Shown here piece by piece: positions 44,382 to 52,285 of a stretch of DNA of 64,000 nt. The stretch is from the NCBI RefSeq assembly GCF_003957745.1, contig NZ_CP020373.1:1240001-1304000 (forward strand), written 5' to 3'. Made by a program: the position numbers and the translations under genes. The notes under the pieces are model-generated. The model saw only the letters and a program-made list of their open reading frames with translations. It searched no databases and had not been told where the DNA came from. The DNA is from Shewanella khirikhana (GTDB taxonomy: Bacteria > Pseudomonadota > Gammaproteobacteria > Enterobacterales > Shewanellaceae). The first letter of the stretch is position 1; each line of letters starts with the position of its first letter.

Positions 44382-45296
44382 ATGAACGCCTTTTTTGAAT
44401 TTATGCAGCAAGCGAGTCTGCCGGAAGATTGCCAGCGAATTTTCCATGGCCGGGGAGGGCGTTTTGTTGGCGCCGAGCACCTTTGTCTCGATTGGTACCC
44501 GCCTGCCTTGCTGCTGACATCGTTTCGCGAACTCGGCGAGCAGGAACTTGCTGAGGTTCGCTCGGCGGTCGAGAGCTTCTGGCAGCGGGTTTCACCCCAA
44601 TTGCCGCTTAATCTGGTGTTTCAGCATCGCAGTGGCCTGGGCACCCGCACTGAGCTGTTATCCGGCGAACTGCCCGAGACCCATGTGATAAGCGAGCTGG
44701 GGCTTAAGTATCTGGTGCATTTGCTTCGTGGCCAAAACCACGGTTTGTTTCTCGATATGCGCGAAGGCAGACGTTTTGTGCGTGAGCATGCCGATGGCAA
44801 AAAGGTGTTGAATCTATTCAGCTATACCTGTGCATTTTCGGTAGCAGCGCGTGCCGGCGGCGCCGAAGAAGTGGTCAACATCGACATGGCCAAAGGCGCC
44901 TTATCAATTGGTAAGCAGAACCATCAGCTCAATGGCATCGAAGGCGGCGCACGCTTCCTCGGCCATGATATTTTCAGCAGCTGGGGCAAGCTGACCCGCT
45001 ATGGCCCGTACGATCTGGTGATTGCCGATCCCCCAAGCAACCAAAAAGGCAGTTTTATCGCCACCAAGGACTATGTGCGTTTGCTACGGCGCCTGCCAGA
45101 GCTGGTGGCGCCGGGTGGTGATTTGCTGCTGTGTTTGAATGCCCCCGAGCTTGGCAGCGATTTTTTAATGCAGCAGGTAAAAGATACCGCGCCTGCACTC
45201 GAGTTTGTTGGCCGCGTTGCCAACCCCGAGGTCTATGCCGATGTGGATGAGGAGAAATCCCTCAAGGTGCTGCACTATCGCAAAACGGCTGAGTAA
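44382..45296 (+). CDS. Class I SAM-dependent methyltransferase, RlmI/RlmK-like
   Basis: 304 residues of the Methyltrans_SAM type. Motif I is KVLNLFSYTCAFSVAAA-like at about residue 145, an acidic VVNIDMAKGAL for the ribose, and the catalytic VIADPPSNQKGSF. LFLDMREGRRFV precedes it, as in 23S rRNA m5C methyltransferases of the RlmI group. It lacks an obvious N-terminal PUA domain. The exact RNA target is not known. The ATG at 44382 has AAAGGA upstream. Confidence 0.85.
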   Translation: MNAFFEFMQQASLPEDCQRIFHGRGGRFVGAEHLCLDWYPPALLLTSFRELGEQELAEVRSAVESFWQRVSPQLPLNLVFQHRSGLGTRTELLSGELPETHVISELGLKYLVHLLRGQNHGLFLDMREGRRFVREHADGKKVLNLFSYTCAFSVAARAGGAEEVVNIDMAKGALSIGKQNHQLNGIEGGARFLGHDIFSSWGKLTRYGPYDLVIADPPSNQKGSFIATKDYVRLLRRLPELVAPGGDLLLCLNAPELGSDFLMQQVKDTAPALEFVGRVANPEVYADVDEEKSLKVLHYRKTAE

Positions 45297-45603
45297 CGGC
45301 TGATACTGTTGATTTGGCCATTTTGGAAGACTGGCGAACTCAAGAGAGTGGAAATGTATTAAGGTCCCGATGCTTAAGGTCCCCGAGCTTAACTGTGCCT
45401 ATGCATAAAGGCGGCTGTGTTTAAAGGCTGCTATAAAGGCTACAGACAAGATAAGGCCGCCGGAATATCCCGGCGGTTTTTTGTTGACGTTTTGATGATA
45501 AATGTCTTTGTGGCTGGTGCCCATAACCCCAAGCTTTTTGCCTTGAAGCCTGAGTACGCAGGCAAGCAAATTAACCGGCTATTTGGGTTAAAAGCATTAA
45601 AGG
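45297..45603. other. 307-base intergenic region with a rightward terminator
   Basis: Carries short slip repeats (TTAAGGTCCC and AAGGCTGC/ATAAAGGC near 45359-45440) and a terminator at 45457-45486. An open frame (45417-45746) crosses this terminator and the gene on the opposite strand, so it is not supported. Confidence 0.5.
45457..45486 (+). terminator. Rightward terminator, methyltransferase transcript
   Basis: CCGCCGG-AATATC-CCGGCGG followed by six T: a strong intrinsic terminator, 160 bases after the methyltransferase stop. Confidence 0.88.
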
Positions 45604-45825
45604 TTAGTAACTTAATCTCTCGGATATGGCAGAGTGGCCATTGTCCTCGAGCCAGGATGCAATCCGCAGTGGATCGCTGCTTAAACTGTGCATGTCGTCG
45701 CACAGTCTGTCTTGCACATCCAAAGGTATGTGCATGTTTTCCATGAACATCCGTATCCCCAACACGTCCCCACGTCCTATGAGAGCGGCAAGCCGGTCAG
45801 CCTGAAAATCGATCAGCGCATTCAT
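45604..45825 (-). CDS. Small acidic cytoplasmic protein, unknown
   Basis: 73 residues, probably all helical: NALIDFQADRLAALIGRGDV, then IPLDVQDRLCDDMHSL and ending AISERLSY. No signal peptide or membrane segment. ATG 45825 has GCAGGAG at a good distance. A TATAGG -10-like box and a GTTGCT-AAA-AGCAAC palindrome (45894-45908) lie upstream. Family not recognised; such short helical proteins are common in Shewanella. Confidence 0.65.
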   Translation of the reverse strand: MNALIDFQADRLAALIGRGDVLGIRMFMENMHIPLDVQDRLCDDMHSLSSDPLRIASWLEDNGHSAISERLSY

Positions 45826-46200
45826 ATGACAGTCTCCTGCTGTTGACACCCTAACTAATAGCACCGTCGAAAATTGATTGCCTATACTGTTTAGTTGCTA
45901 AAAGCAACCGCTAATATAAATGGCGAATAAGGCGGCATTAAGGTTTGAATTGCAGGTGGGAACAGCGCCCAAACTGAAAGACTTTCATGGTGGATTACGT
46001 TTTGTGTATTTATTGACCAGCTTTTCAGTGAAAATTTGCCAAAATGGGTCACAAAACTGAAAGTAAACTGTAATTCCTGTTTCGAGGCTGGTATACTTCG
46101 CTCCGTGGACAGCCAAGCAGATACCCGACCCCAATCGGCCGAACCCAATAGGGACGTATCAGGCAGCGCCAGACCTCAGACGCCGTGCCACACAGAGTTC
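45826..46200. other. 375-base divergent region with a strong extended -10
   Basis: No gene supported. Contains the promoter of the small leftward gene near 45890-45930 and an extended -10 (TGGTATACT, 46089-46097) facing right, giving a predicted start near 46104. Confidence 0.5.
46089..46097 (+). promoter_or_regulatory. Extended -10 promoter of a short transcript
   Basis: TG-N-TATACT. With the terminator at 46409-46436 it bounds a transcript of about 330 bases that carries only a tiny open frame. Confidence 0.5.
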
Positions 46201-46359
46201 ATGTCTGCGAAGAATAGACAGAACCTCAGTACCCGACCCAAAACAAAGCCGGAGCCCGTTATGGAAATTCATGAGTACGAAAACGCGTATTATCAGGTGC
46301 AGGATGAAGTGATTGAGTCACTGCCTCTGGAAAAGGACGAAGAAGCGTTTTTGGATTGA
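46201..46359 (+). CDS. Very small acidic protein (or a small RNA with a short frame)
   Basis: 52 residues from ATG 46201, or 32 from ATG 46261. The second start has GGAG six bases upstream and is preferred on ribosome-site grounds; the first is kept here as the longest form. The C-terminal part, EIHEYENAYYQVQDEVIESL followed by DEEAFLD, is strongly acidic and looks coding. It is bracketed by its own extended -10 promoter and a bidirectional terminator. No family recognised. A non-coding RNA remains possible. Confidence 0.4.
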   Translation: MSAKNRQNLSTRPKTKPEPVMEIHEYENAYYQVQDEVIESLPLEKDEEAFLD

Positions 46360-46408
46360 GAATCCTCCGTGTCCTGGGACATGCAGACCTAAAAAAATAA
46401 TAATCAGC

Positions 46409-46436
46409 AAAAAGGCCACCTTCGGGTGGCCTTTTT
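46409..46436. terminator. Bidirectional terminator
   Basis: AAAAAGGCCACC-TTCG-GGTGGCCTTTTT, with a stable TTCG loop, between the short gene and the lipoprotein gene. Confidence 0.92.
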
Positions 46437-46491
46437 CAATTCGGCGAGCCAATCAGCTTTGCACTATCTGGCCGCTGTTATCCGTTCACCG

Positions 46492-46929
46492 TTATCCGTT
46501 AACCGTGCGCTTCTCATCCATAATTTCAACGATAATCCAATTCTGGCCGCGCTTGTGCAGTCTCACGGTTCTGTCGTCAATCCAGGGCTGACCGGCCTTG
46601 AGGCCCTTAAGCTTTACCTTTACAGTGACATCGCTGGTGAATTTGCGAAAGAAGTCGATATCGATTTCATCCACTTCCATTTCCACATTGGTCATCGACA
46701 GATTGAGCATGTGACGCTGCACTGAGGCCGCAATGTGATAGTGACCGAGCACTTCCTGCATGGGGGCGTCGACAAACTTCTTTGCCAGCGCCACATCGCG
46801 CTCCACGTATATGGCGCTGAAAAAGCCGATGCTGACCTGCTCAGGCGTCAGATTAGGGCTGGTGGCACGTTCGACCGATTCATTACAACCAGCCAGAAAA
46901 AAGAATAAAACCAACAGGAAAGCTCTCAT
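46492..46929 (-). CDS. Small lipoprotein of unknown function
   Basis: 145 residues with lipobox LAGC (Cys15). The mature part (LTPEQVSIGFFSAIYVERDV and a C-terminal VRLHKRGQNWIIVEIMDE) resembles NTF2-like/DUF4878-type domains of periplasmic lipoproteins. ATG 46929 is preceded by CGGAG. Single gene ending at the bidirectional terminator. Confidence 0.75.
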   Translation of the reverse strand: MRAFLLVLFFFLAGCNESVERATSPNLTPEQVSIGFFSAIYVERDVALAKKFVDAPMQEVLGHYHIAASVQRHMLNLSMTNVEMEVDEIDIDFFRKFTSDVTVKVKLKGLKAGQPWIDDRTVRLHKRGQNWIIVEIMDEKRTVNG

Positions 46930-47059
46930 GGGCTCCGCACGTTTTTAAGGGTGTTTGCGCTAAAGTATCAGAAATTTCGCCAAACAGTACAAGGGATTGG
47001 CTCGATCTATTGCGATCTGCAACGAAACCTGTCATATCTGAGAGGATTGGCCAGTCATC

Positions 47060-47082
47060 TTATCCACAGAATCTGTGGACAA
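47060..47082. promoter_or_regulatory. Inverted pair of DnaA boxes
   Basis: TTATCCACA at 47060-47068 is a perfect DnaA box; TTGTCCACA on the minus strand at 47074-47082 differs by one base. Together they form the palindrome TCCACAG-AAT-CTGTGGA (47063-47079). DnaA-type regulation or a DnaA-titrating site is possible, chance is not excluded. Confidence 0.45.
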
Positions 47083-47296
47083 GTGTGTTGAAGAGTGAGG
47101 ATATTTATCTTAAGTGATTGGCACAGCAAAGTTTTGACAGTTGGCTAAAAAATTGTCGCTTGTTTGTTCAGCAGTTTTTGGCTGAATTTTCCCCATGCCT
47201 ATTCCCCGGTAATTTCAGTTTTCGATCTGAGTGACGATCGGCTTTTTGCGCGCAGATCTGTGCAAAATGTCTGATAAACCTCTGCGAATGGGCAAT

Positions 47297-47325
47297 AAAA
47301 AACGCCGTCAGTTGACGGCGTTTTT
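47297..47325 (-). terminator. Terminator of the ackA-pta operon
   Basis: AAAAAACGCCGTC-AGTT-GACGGCGTTTTT: stem with T-run on the minus strand, 16 bases after the pta stop. Confidence 0.9.
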
Positions 47326-47340
47326 GTGTCTGCAGCGTGA

Positions 47341-49482
47341 TTACTGCTCCTGGGTCGCCTGAATGGCGGTCAGGGCGATGGTGTAGACGATATCGTCCAC
47401 CAGAGCGCCGCGTGACAGGTCATTTACCGGCTTACGCATACCCTGCAGCATAGGGCCAATGCTTATAAGGTCGGCGCTTCGCTGTACGGCTTTGTAAGTG
47501 GTGTTACCTGTGTTGAGGTCCGGGAACACAAACACGGTTGCTTTACCGGCTACCGGGCTGTCTGGTGCCTTGCTCTGGGCCACGTTTGGCATCACAGCCG
47601 CATCGTACTGCAGTGGGCCGTCGATGATAAGGTCAGGGCGCTTCTCTTTGGCGATACGGGTAGCTTCACGCACCTTGTCCACGTCTGAGCCTGTGCCTGA
47701 GTTACCGGTAGAGTAGCTGATCATCGCAACCCGTGGCTCGATACCAAAGGCCTTGGCAGATTCTGCCGACTGAATGGCGATATCGGCCAGCTGTTCAGCG
47801 TTCGGGTCTGGGTTGATGGCACAGTCACCGTATACCAGTACCTGATCCGGCATCAGCATAAAGAAGATGGAAGATACCAGGCTGGAGCCCGGTGCCGTCT
47901 TGATAAGCTGCAGCGGAGGGCGAATGGTGTTGGCAGTGGTGTTCACGGCGCCGGACACAATGCCGTCCACTTCCTCTTCAGCCAGCATCATGGTGGCCAG
48001 CACCATGTTGTCTTCCAGCTGCTCGCGGGCAACCACTTCGGTCAGGCCCTTATGGCGGCGCAGGTTCAGCATAGGCTCAACATAACGCTCGCGGATTTCC
48101 TCTGGGTCGAGAATTTCCACGCCATCGCCCAGCACCACATCCTGAGTGGCGGCAATGCGCAGAATGTCGTCTTTCTTACCCAAAAGCACACAGCGGGCAA
48201 TGCCGCGCTCGGCGCAGATGCTGGCGGCCTTGATGGTACGCGGCTCGTCGCCTTCCGGCAGTACTATAGTCTTCTTGGCTTCGCGGGCAAGCTCGGTGAG
48301 CTTGTAGCGGAATGCCGGCGGTGACAAACGGTGCTCGCGGGGCGAGTTTTGAGTCACACTTTCAATCCAGCTCTGGTCGATGTGGCTGGCCACATATTCC
48401 TGCACCAGTTCGATACGCACGGCGTCATCCACCGGCACTTCGTGGTTGAAGCGCTGAATATTCAGTGAGGTTTGCCAGGTGTTGGTATCGACCATAAACA
48501 CCGGCAGGCCGGTTTCGAACGCTTGCTCACAGAGTTTCAGCACTTCAGGCTCAGGCTCGTATGAGCCGGTAAGCAGCAGGGCACCGATTTTCACGCCGTT
48601 CATGGCAGAAAGACAGGCAGCCACAATCACATCAGAGCGGTCGCCAGAGGTCACCAGCAGCGAGTCGGTACGGAAGTGGCTCAGCATGTTGGGAATTGAG
48701 CGGGCGCAGAAGGTCACTTTGCGCAGGCGGCGGGTGTTCATCTCACCGGCATTGAGGATACGGGCGTGCAGGTGCTTGGCCAGATCCGAGGCGCGGGGTG
48801 ATACCAAATCCAGGTTGTAAGGCACGCTGCCGAGGATGCGCAGCTTGCTCTTGCCGGGCAGCTGGAACATGGCGGTGGCATCGCCTTTTTGGATGTCGTG
48901 GTGGTCGAACACTTCCGACAAGTCAGGGCGGGTGCGGCCTTCGTCATCCACGGGGGCGCCGATTTTGTTTATCACGGCGCCAATCAGGCGTTTGTTCTTG
49001 CTGCCGCCCCAGCTGTTGTACGCGATTTCCAGACGGTTCATCAACGCATTTGGGGTGTCGTTGCCCGGGGTAGCGATGAAAATAACGTCCGCATCCAGCG
49101 CCTTGGCGATGGCATAGTTCACGTCATCGGAGAACGAATGGCTGCGGGTTGGCACCAGACCTTCGATGATAAGCGTTTCAGTGTTGCTGGCGATTTCTGC
49201 TGCGCGGGCAATGATTTGCTCCATCAGCACATCGGTCTGATCGGTACGGATCAGTGATTCGGCGTGCTGCATGTCGAAGGGCTCCAGCGGGTTGACCGTG
49301 GGCGACTTGGACAGAATAGTGGTGGAGCGCTCAGGGCCGGAATCGGCAGGGCGCTGCTGGCTGATGGGCTTAAAGAACTGCACTTTCACGCCGTGGCGTT
49401 CCAGCGCGCGCACCATGCCCAGGCTCAGAGAGGTGAGGCCGACGCCTGTGCCTATGGGAACCAACATGATGTTGCGGGACAT
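47341..49482 (-). CDS. pta: Phosphate acetyltransferase, long form
   Basis: 713 residues, the long proteobacterial Pta: an N-terminal P-loop-like domain (MSRNIMLVPIGTGVGLTSLS), a central DRTGG domain (about residues 210-335) and the C-terminal catalytic domain (from about 390), with TIVLPEGDEPR, SAVNTTANTIRPPLQLIKT-type and MISYSTGNSGTGSDVDKV. Converts acetyl-CoA and phosphate to acetyl phosphate, the first half of acetate overflow. ATG 49482 has AGAGG upstream. Lies 94 bases behind ackA; the two form an operon. Confidence 0.97.
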   Translation of the reverse strand: MSRNIMLVPIGTGVGLTSLSLGMVRALERHGVKVQFFKPISQQRPADSGPERSTTILSKSPTVNPLEPFDMQHAESLIRTDQTDVLMEQIIARAAEIASNTETLIIEGLVPTRSHSFSDDVNYAIAKALDADVIFIATPGNDTPNALMNRLEIAYNSWGGSKNKRLIGAVINKIGAPVDDEGRTRPDLSEVFDHHDIQKGDATAMFQLPGKSKLRILGSVPYNLDLVSPRASDLAKHLHARILNAGEMNTRRLRKVTFCARSIPNMLSHFRTDSLLVTSGDRSDVIVAACLSAMNGVKIGALLLTGSYEPEPEVLKLCEQAFETGLPVFMVDTNTWQTSLNIQRFNHEVPVDDAVRIELVQEYVASHIDQSWIESVTQNSPREHRLSPPAFRYKLTELAREAKKTIVLPEGDEPRTIKAASICAERGIARCVLLGKKDDILRIAATQDVVLGDGVEILDPEEIRERYVEPMLNLRRHKGLTEVVAREQLEDNMVLATMMLAEEEVDGIVSGAVNTTANTIRPPLQLIKTAPGSSLVSSIFFMLMPDQVLVYGDCAINPDPNAEQLADIAIQSAESAKAFGIEPRVAMISYSTGNSGTGSDVDKVREATRIAKEKRPDLIIDGPLQYDAAVMPNVAQSKAPDSPVAGKATVFVFPDLNTGNTTYKAVQRSADLISIGPMLQGMRKPVNDLSRGALVDDIVYTIALTAIQATQEQ

Positions 49483-49576
49483 AAAGTACCTCTTGTGGTG
49501 TTGCTGTGATGGCCTGGCCATCGTGATGCTTTGAAATGCAAAACCGCCCGCGGGGTGTCCCGGGGCGGCTGGCGCC

Positions 49577-50776
49577 TTACTTGCTGACCAGGCGCAGTGA
49601 GTCTTCGGCGATGACCCACTCTTCGTTGGTGGGGATCACCATGGCAATCGGGCTGCCGTCTTTGGTGATCACCCCTTGCTTACCGAAGCGGGCAGCCTGG
49701 TTGCGCTCGCTATCGACGTCAAAGTTAAAGATTTCGAGCAGCTTCAGTACCTTCTCGCGGATGAGGTCTGAGTTTTCACCGATACCGCCGGTAAACACAA
49801 TCGCGTCCAGACGGCCCAGTGGCACTGTGTAAGAAGCGATGTACTTGGCGAGGCGATAGCAGAAGATTTCCAGTGCCAGGGTCGCTCCCTTATGGCCTTC
49901 GGCGTAACCTTCTTCGATGCCGCGGCAGTCGTTGGTCAGCTCGGAAATGCCCAGCAGACCACTTTGCTTGTTCATCAGGTTGTTCACTTCATCCAGGGTA
50001 TAGCCCAGTTGGTGAACCAGATGGTAGATGATGGAAGGGTCCAGGTCGCCGCAGCGGGTACCCATCACCAGACCTTCCAGTGGGGTCAGACCCATGGAGG
50101 TATCCACGCTCTTGCCGCCTTTTACCGCAGTCACAGAGGCGCCGTTACCCAGGTGAGCACAGATTACGTTGGTGTCGCTCAGGTCTTTACCAAGCGCTTT
50201 GGCAGCCTCGCGGCTTACAAACAGGTGGCTGGTGCCGTGCATGCCGTAGCGGCGAATGCCGTGCTCGCGGTACAGCTTGTAGGGCAGGGCATAAACGTAA
50301 GCGCGATCTGGCATGCTCTGGTGGAAGGCGGTGTCAAACACGGCCACCTGCGGCAGCGCAGGGAAAGAGGCCTGAGCGGCACGAATACCGATAAGGTGCG
50401 CTGGGTTATGCAGGGGGGCCAGAGAGGCACAGTCTTCAATGCCTTTAATTACCGCATCATCGATGATAACCGAGTGGGTGAACTTCTCGCCGCCATGCAC
50501 GATGCGATGGCCGATGGCAATCAGCTGAGCCTTCAGCTCAGGCTCGTTCACCAGAATTTTGTTAACGATAAACTCCACCGCCTCGCGGTGAGCGCTGAAG
50601 GCACCCAGGCTGGCTTCGTGTTTCTCGCCGCTGAGTTTCCACTTGATACGGGCATTTTCCAGGCCGAAGCACTCGGCGAGACCTGAAATCTTCTCGTCGC
50701 CATTGGTGGCATCCAGAATGGCAAACTTCAACGAGGAGCTGCCGCAGTTGAGGACCAGAACCAGTGTATTGGACAT
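49577..50776 (-). CDS. ackA: Acetate kinase
   Basis: 399 residues. LVLNCGSSSLKFAI at the N-terminus and VFDTAFHQSMPDRAYVYALP are the two acetate kinase signatures; GGKSVDTSMGLTPLEGLVMG and FTGGIGENSDLIRE complete the ATP and acetate sites. Makes ATP and acetate from acetyl phosphate. ATG 50776 (MSNTLVLVLNCG) is the family start; the leader upstream is shared with the divergent yfbV gene. First gene of ackA-pta, located next to pflA-pflB. Confidence 0.98.
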   Translation of the reverse strand: MSNTLVLVLNCGSSSLKFAILDATNGDEKISGLAECFGLENARIKWKLSGEKHEASLGAFSAHREAVEFIVNKILVNEPELKAQLIAIGHRIVHGGEKFTHSVIIDDAVIKGIEDCASLAPLHNPAHLIGIRAAQASFPALPQVAVFDTAFHQSMPDRAYVYALPYKLYREHGIRRYGMHGTSHLFVSREAAKALGKDLSDTNVICAHLGNGASVTAVKGGKSVDTSMGLTPLEGLVMGTRCGDLDPSIIYHLVHQLGYTLDEVNNLMNKQSGLLGISELTNDCRGIEEGYAEGHKGATLALEIFCYRLAKYIASYTVPLGRLDAIVFTGGIGENSDLIREKVLKLLEIFNFDVDSERNQAARFGKQGVITKDGSPIAMVIPTNEEWVIAEDSLRLVSK

Positions 50777-50946
50777 GATAAAACCTTCTTGCGTCATGAA
50801 TTGGCTAACCGGGAATAGGCCCGGCGCTGTGGCACCAGAGGCGCCGAAAATCTTTGTCACATTCTCGCCAAACGCGGGCGCTTGGGGAGCCGACTGCCTT
50901 TGTGCTAAGGTAAAGACAGTCTGTAGCTGTTTTAAGGTAGCTTTGG

Positions 50947-51390
50947 TTGAAGCTTCAACTCTTCACCACCCTGGGCGATGGCCGCCGTTATATGAAGGCC
51001 TGGCCCATGGTGAAATCTTTGGGGTTCTTTTTCCCCGAATATCGCATCGTTAAGGCGACGTCGCTGGCGGTGCGTTTTATGCCGCCCCTGGCAGTGCTCG
51101 CCGCTGCCAGTCAAATCCATTTGCATGGCTGGGAATTTTTGCCCCAGGCCATTGCCATTGGTCTGTTTTTCTTAAGCCTGCCGCTGCAGGGCCTGTTGTG
51201 GCTTGGGCAGCGCGCCCGTCATCCATTGCCACTGTCTTTGCTCAGTTTTGGCAACCAGCTGCAGGAGCGTCTGGGAGCCATGGGGGTCGACTATGTGCCC
51301 CTGGGTGCCAAGGCCTGTTACCTCGACATGGCGAATCTTCTGAAGATAGCCTTCGAGCGCCTCGATGCAAGTTACTGGGACGAGCTTTAA
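50947..51390 (+). CDS. yfbV: YfbV (DUF412) membrane protein
   Basis: 147 residues with two membrane segments (about 42-57 and 68-90). RYMKAWPMVKSL, RIVKATSLAVRFMPPLAVL and LPLQGLLWLGQRARHPLPLS match E. coli YfbV, next to ackA-pta there too. The likely start is TTG 50947, as no ATG fits without losing the N-terminal family sequence; AAGGTAG lies upstream. Function unclear; it has been linked to chromosome organisation in E. coli. Confidence 0.88.
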   Translation: MKLQLFTTLGDGRRYMKAWPMVKSLGFFFPEYRIVKATSLAVRFMPPLAVLAAASQIHLHGWEFLPQAIAIGLFFLSLPLQGLLWLGQRARHPLPLSLLSFGNQLQERLGAMGVDYVPLGAKACYLDMANLLKIAFERLDASYWDEL

Positions 51391-51456
51391 GTCCGGCTCG
51401 GGTTCGTCATTTGCTTCGCCAGTTACCATTTTTGACCAGCGCTTAGGTTTGACGTT

Positions 51457-52197
51457 TCAGTAAACCGCGTTCAGTCCACGGGCCGTAAAGGCGGCCTTAA
51501 TGGCTTCCATGGTGTCTTTGCCGGGAGGCCGTACATCCTTGAGCGGATAATCTTCGCCCATGGCTTCCCACTTGTGCTTGCCCAGTTCGTGGTAGGGCAG
51601 CAGTTCCACCTTTTCCACATTGCCCATGGGGGCGATAAAATCAGCCAGTTTTTCAGCACTTTCCACATCTTCGGTAAAACCGGCGACCACCACATAGCGG
51701 ATCCAGGTTTTCTGGCCGCGCTTGGCGAGGTATTCGGCAAACTGCAGGGTGCGGTGATTGCTGACCTTGGTTAAGTCCTGATGCCTGTCATCATCAATAT
51801 GTTTGATATCCAGAAGCACCAGATCTGTGTTGTCGAGCAGCACATCAATGGCGGGGGTGTACTTACGCACAAAACCATTGGTGTCCAGACAAGTGTGAAT
51901 GCCTTCGGCGCGGCAGGCCTTGAACAGCTCGGCCACAAATTCGGCCTGTAAAATGGCCTCGCCGCCACTGGCAGTCACACCGCCGCCGCTGGCATCCAAA
52001 AAAGGCCGATAGCTGATGATTTGACTCATCAGCTCATCGACCTGCATTTCCTTTCCGCCATCCAAATCCCAGGTGTCGCGGTTATGGCAGTATTGGCAGC
52101 GCATCAAACAGCCCTGCATAAAGGTAATAAACCTGATGCCGGGACCATCTACTGTGCCGAAGGATTCCACTGAATGGACCCTGCCTGTGACTGCCAT
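51457..52197 (-). CDS. pflA: Pyruvate formate-lyase activating enzyme
   Basis: 246 residues, radical SAM. The CxxxCxxC cluster motif is CLMRCQYCHN (about residues 30-39), followed by TWDLDGGKEM and SGGGVTASGGEAILQ, the SAM-binding GGE. Makes the glycyl radical on PflB. ATG 52197 has CAGGAG. Lies 88 bases behind pflB, with a strong hairpin in the gap. Confidence 0.97.
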   Translation of the reverse strand: MAVTGRVHSVESFGTVDGPGIRFITFMQGCLMRCQYCHNRDTWDLDGGKEMQVDELMSQIISYRPFLDASGGGVTASGGEAILQAEFVAELFKACRAEGIHTCLDTNGFVRKYTPAIDVLLDNTDLVLLDIKHIDDDRHQDLTKVSNHRTLQFAEYLAKRGQKTWIRYVVVAGFTEDVESAEKLADFIAPMGNVEKVELLPYHELGKHKWEAMGEDYPLKDVRPPGKDTMEAIKAAFTARGLNAVY

Positions 52198-52226
52198 TGA
52201 AACTCCTGGGTTGGTTTGGATGAAGG

Positions 52227-52254
52227 GGACAATTGTGGCGAGCCACAATTGTCC
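52227..52254. other. Perfect 12-bp inverted repeat between pflB and pflA
   Basis: GGACAATTGTGG-CGAG-CCACAATTGTCC. In the direction of transcription no T-run follows, so it is more likely an mRNA-protecting or processing hairpin that sets PflB above PflA levels than a terminator. Confidence 0.6.
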
Positions 52255-52285
52255 TTTAGCGACTGGTGAATTACCAGCGCCTGAA

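Larger units (their letters stand above)
46930..47340. other. 411-base intergenic region with a DnaA-box pair
   Basis: AT-richer than the flanks. Holds two inverted DnaA boxes (47060-47082) and the pta terminator (47297-47325). No open frame is supported. Confidence 0.6.

Noticed and set aside
45417..45746. 109-codon rightward frame
   Set aside because: It runs through a strong terminator and over a better-supported leftward small gene.
47118..47140. Possible sigma-54 promoter (TTGGCACAG)
   Set aside because: The -24 half is good but the GC of the -12 element is absent at the required distance.
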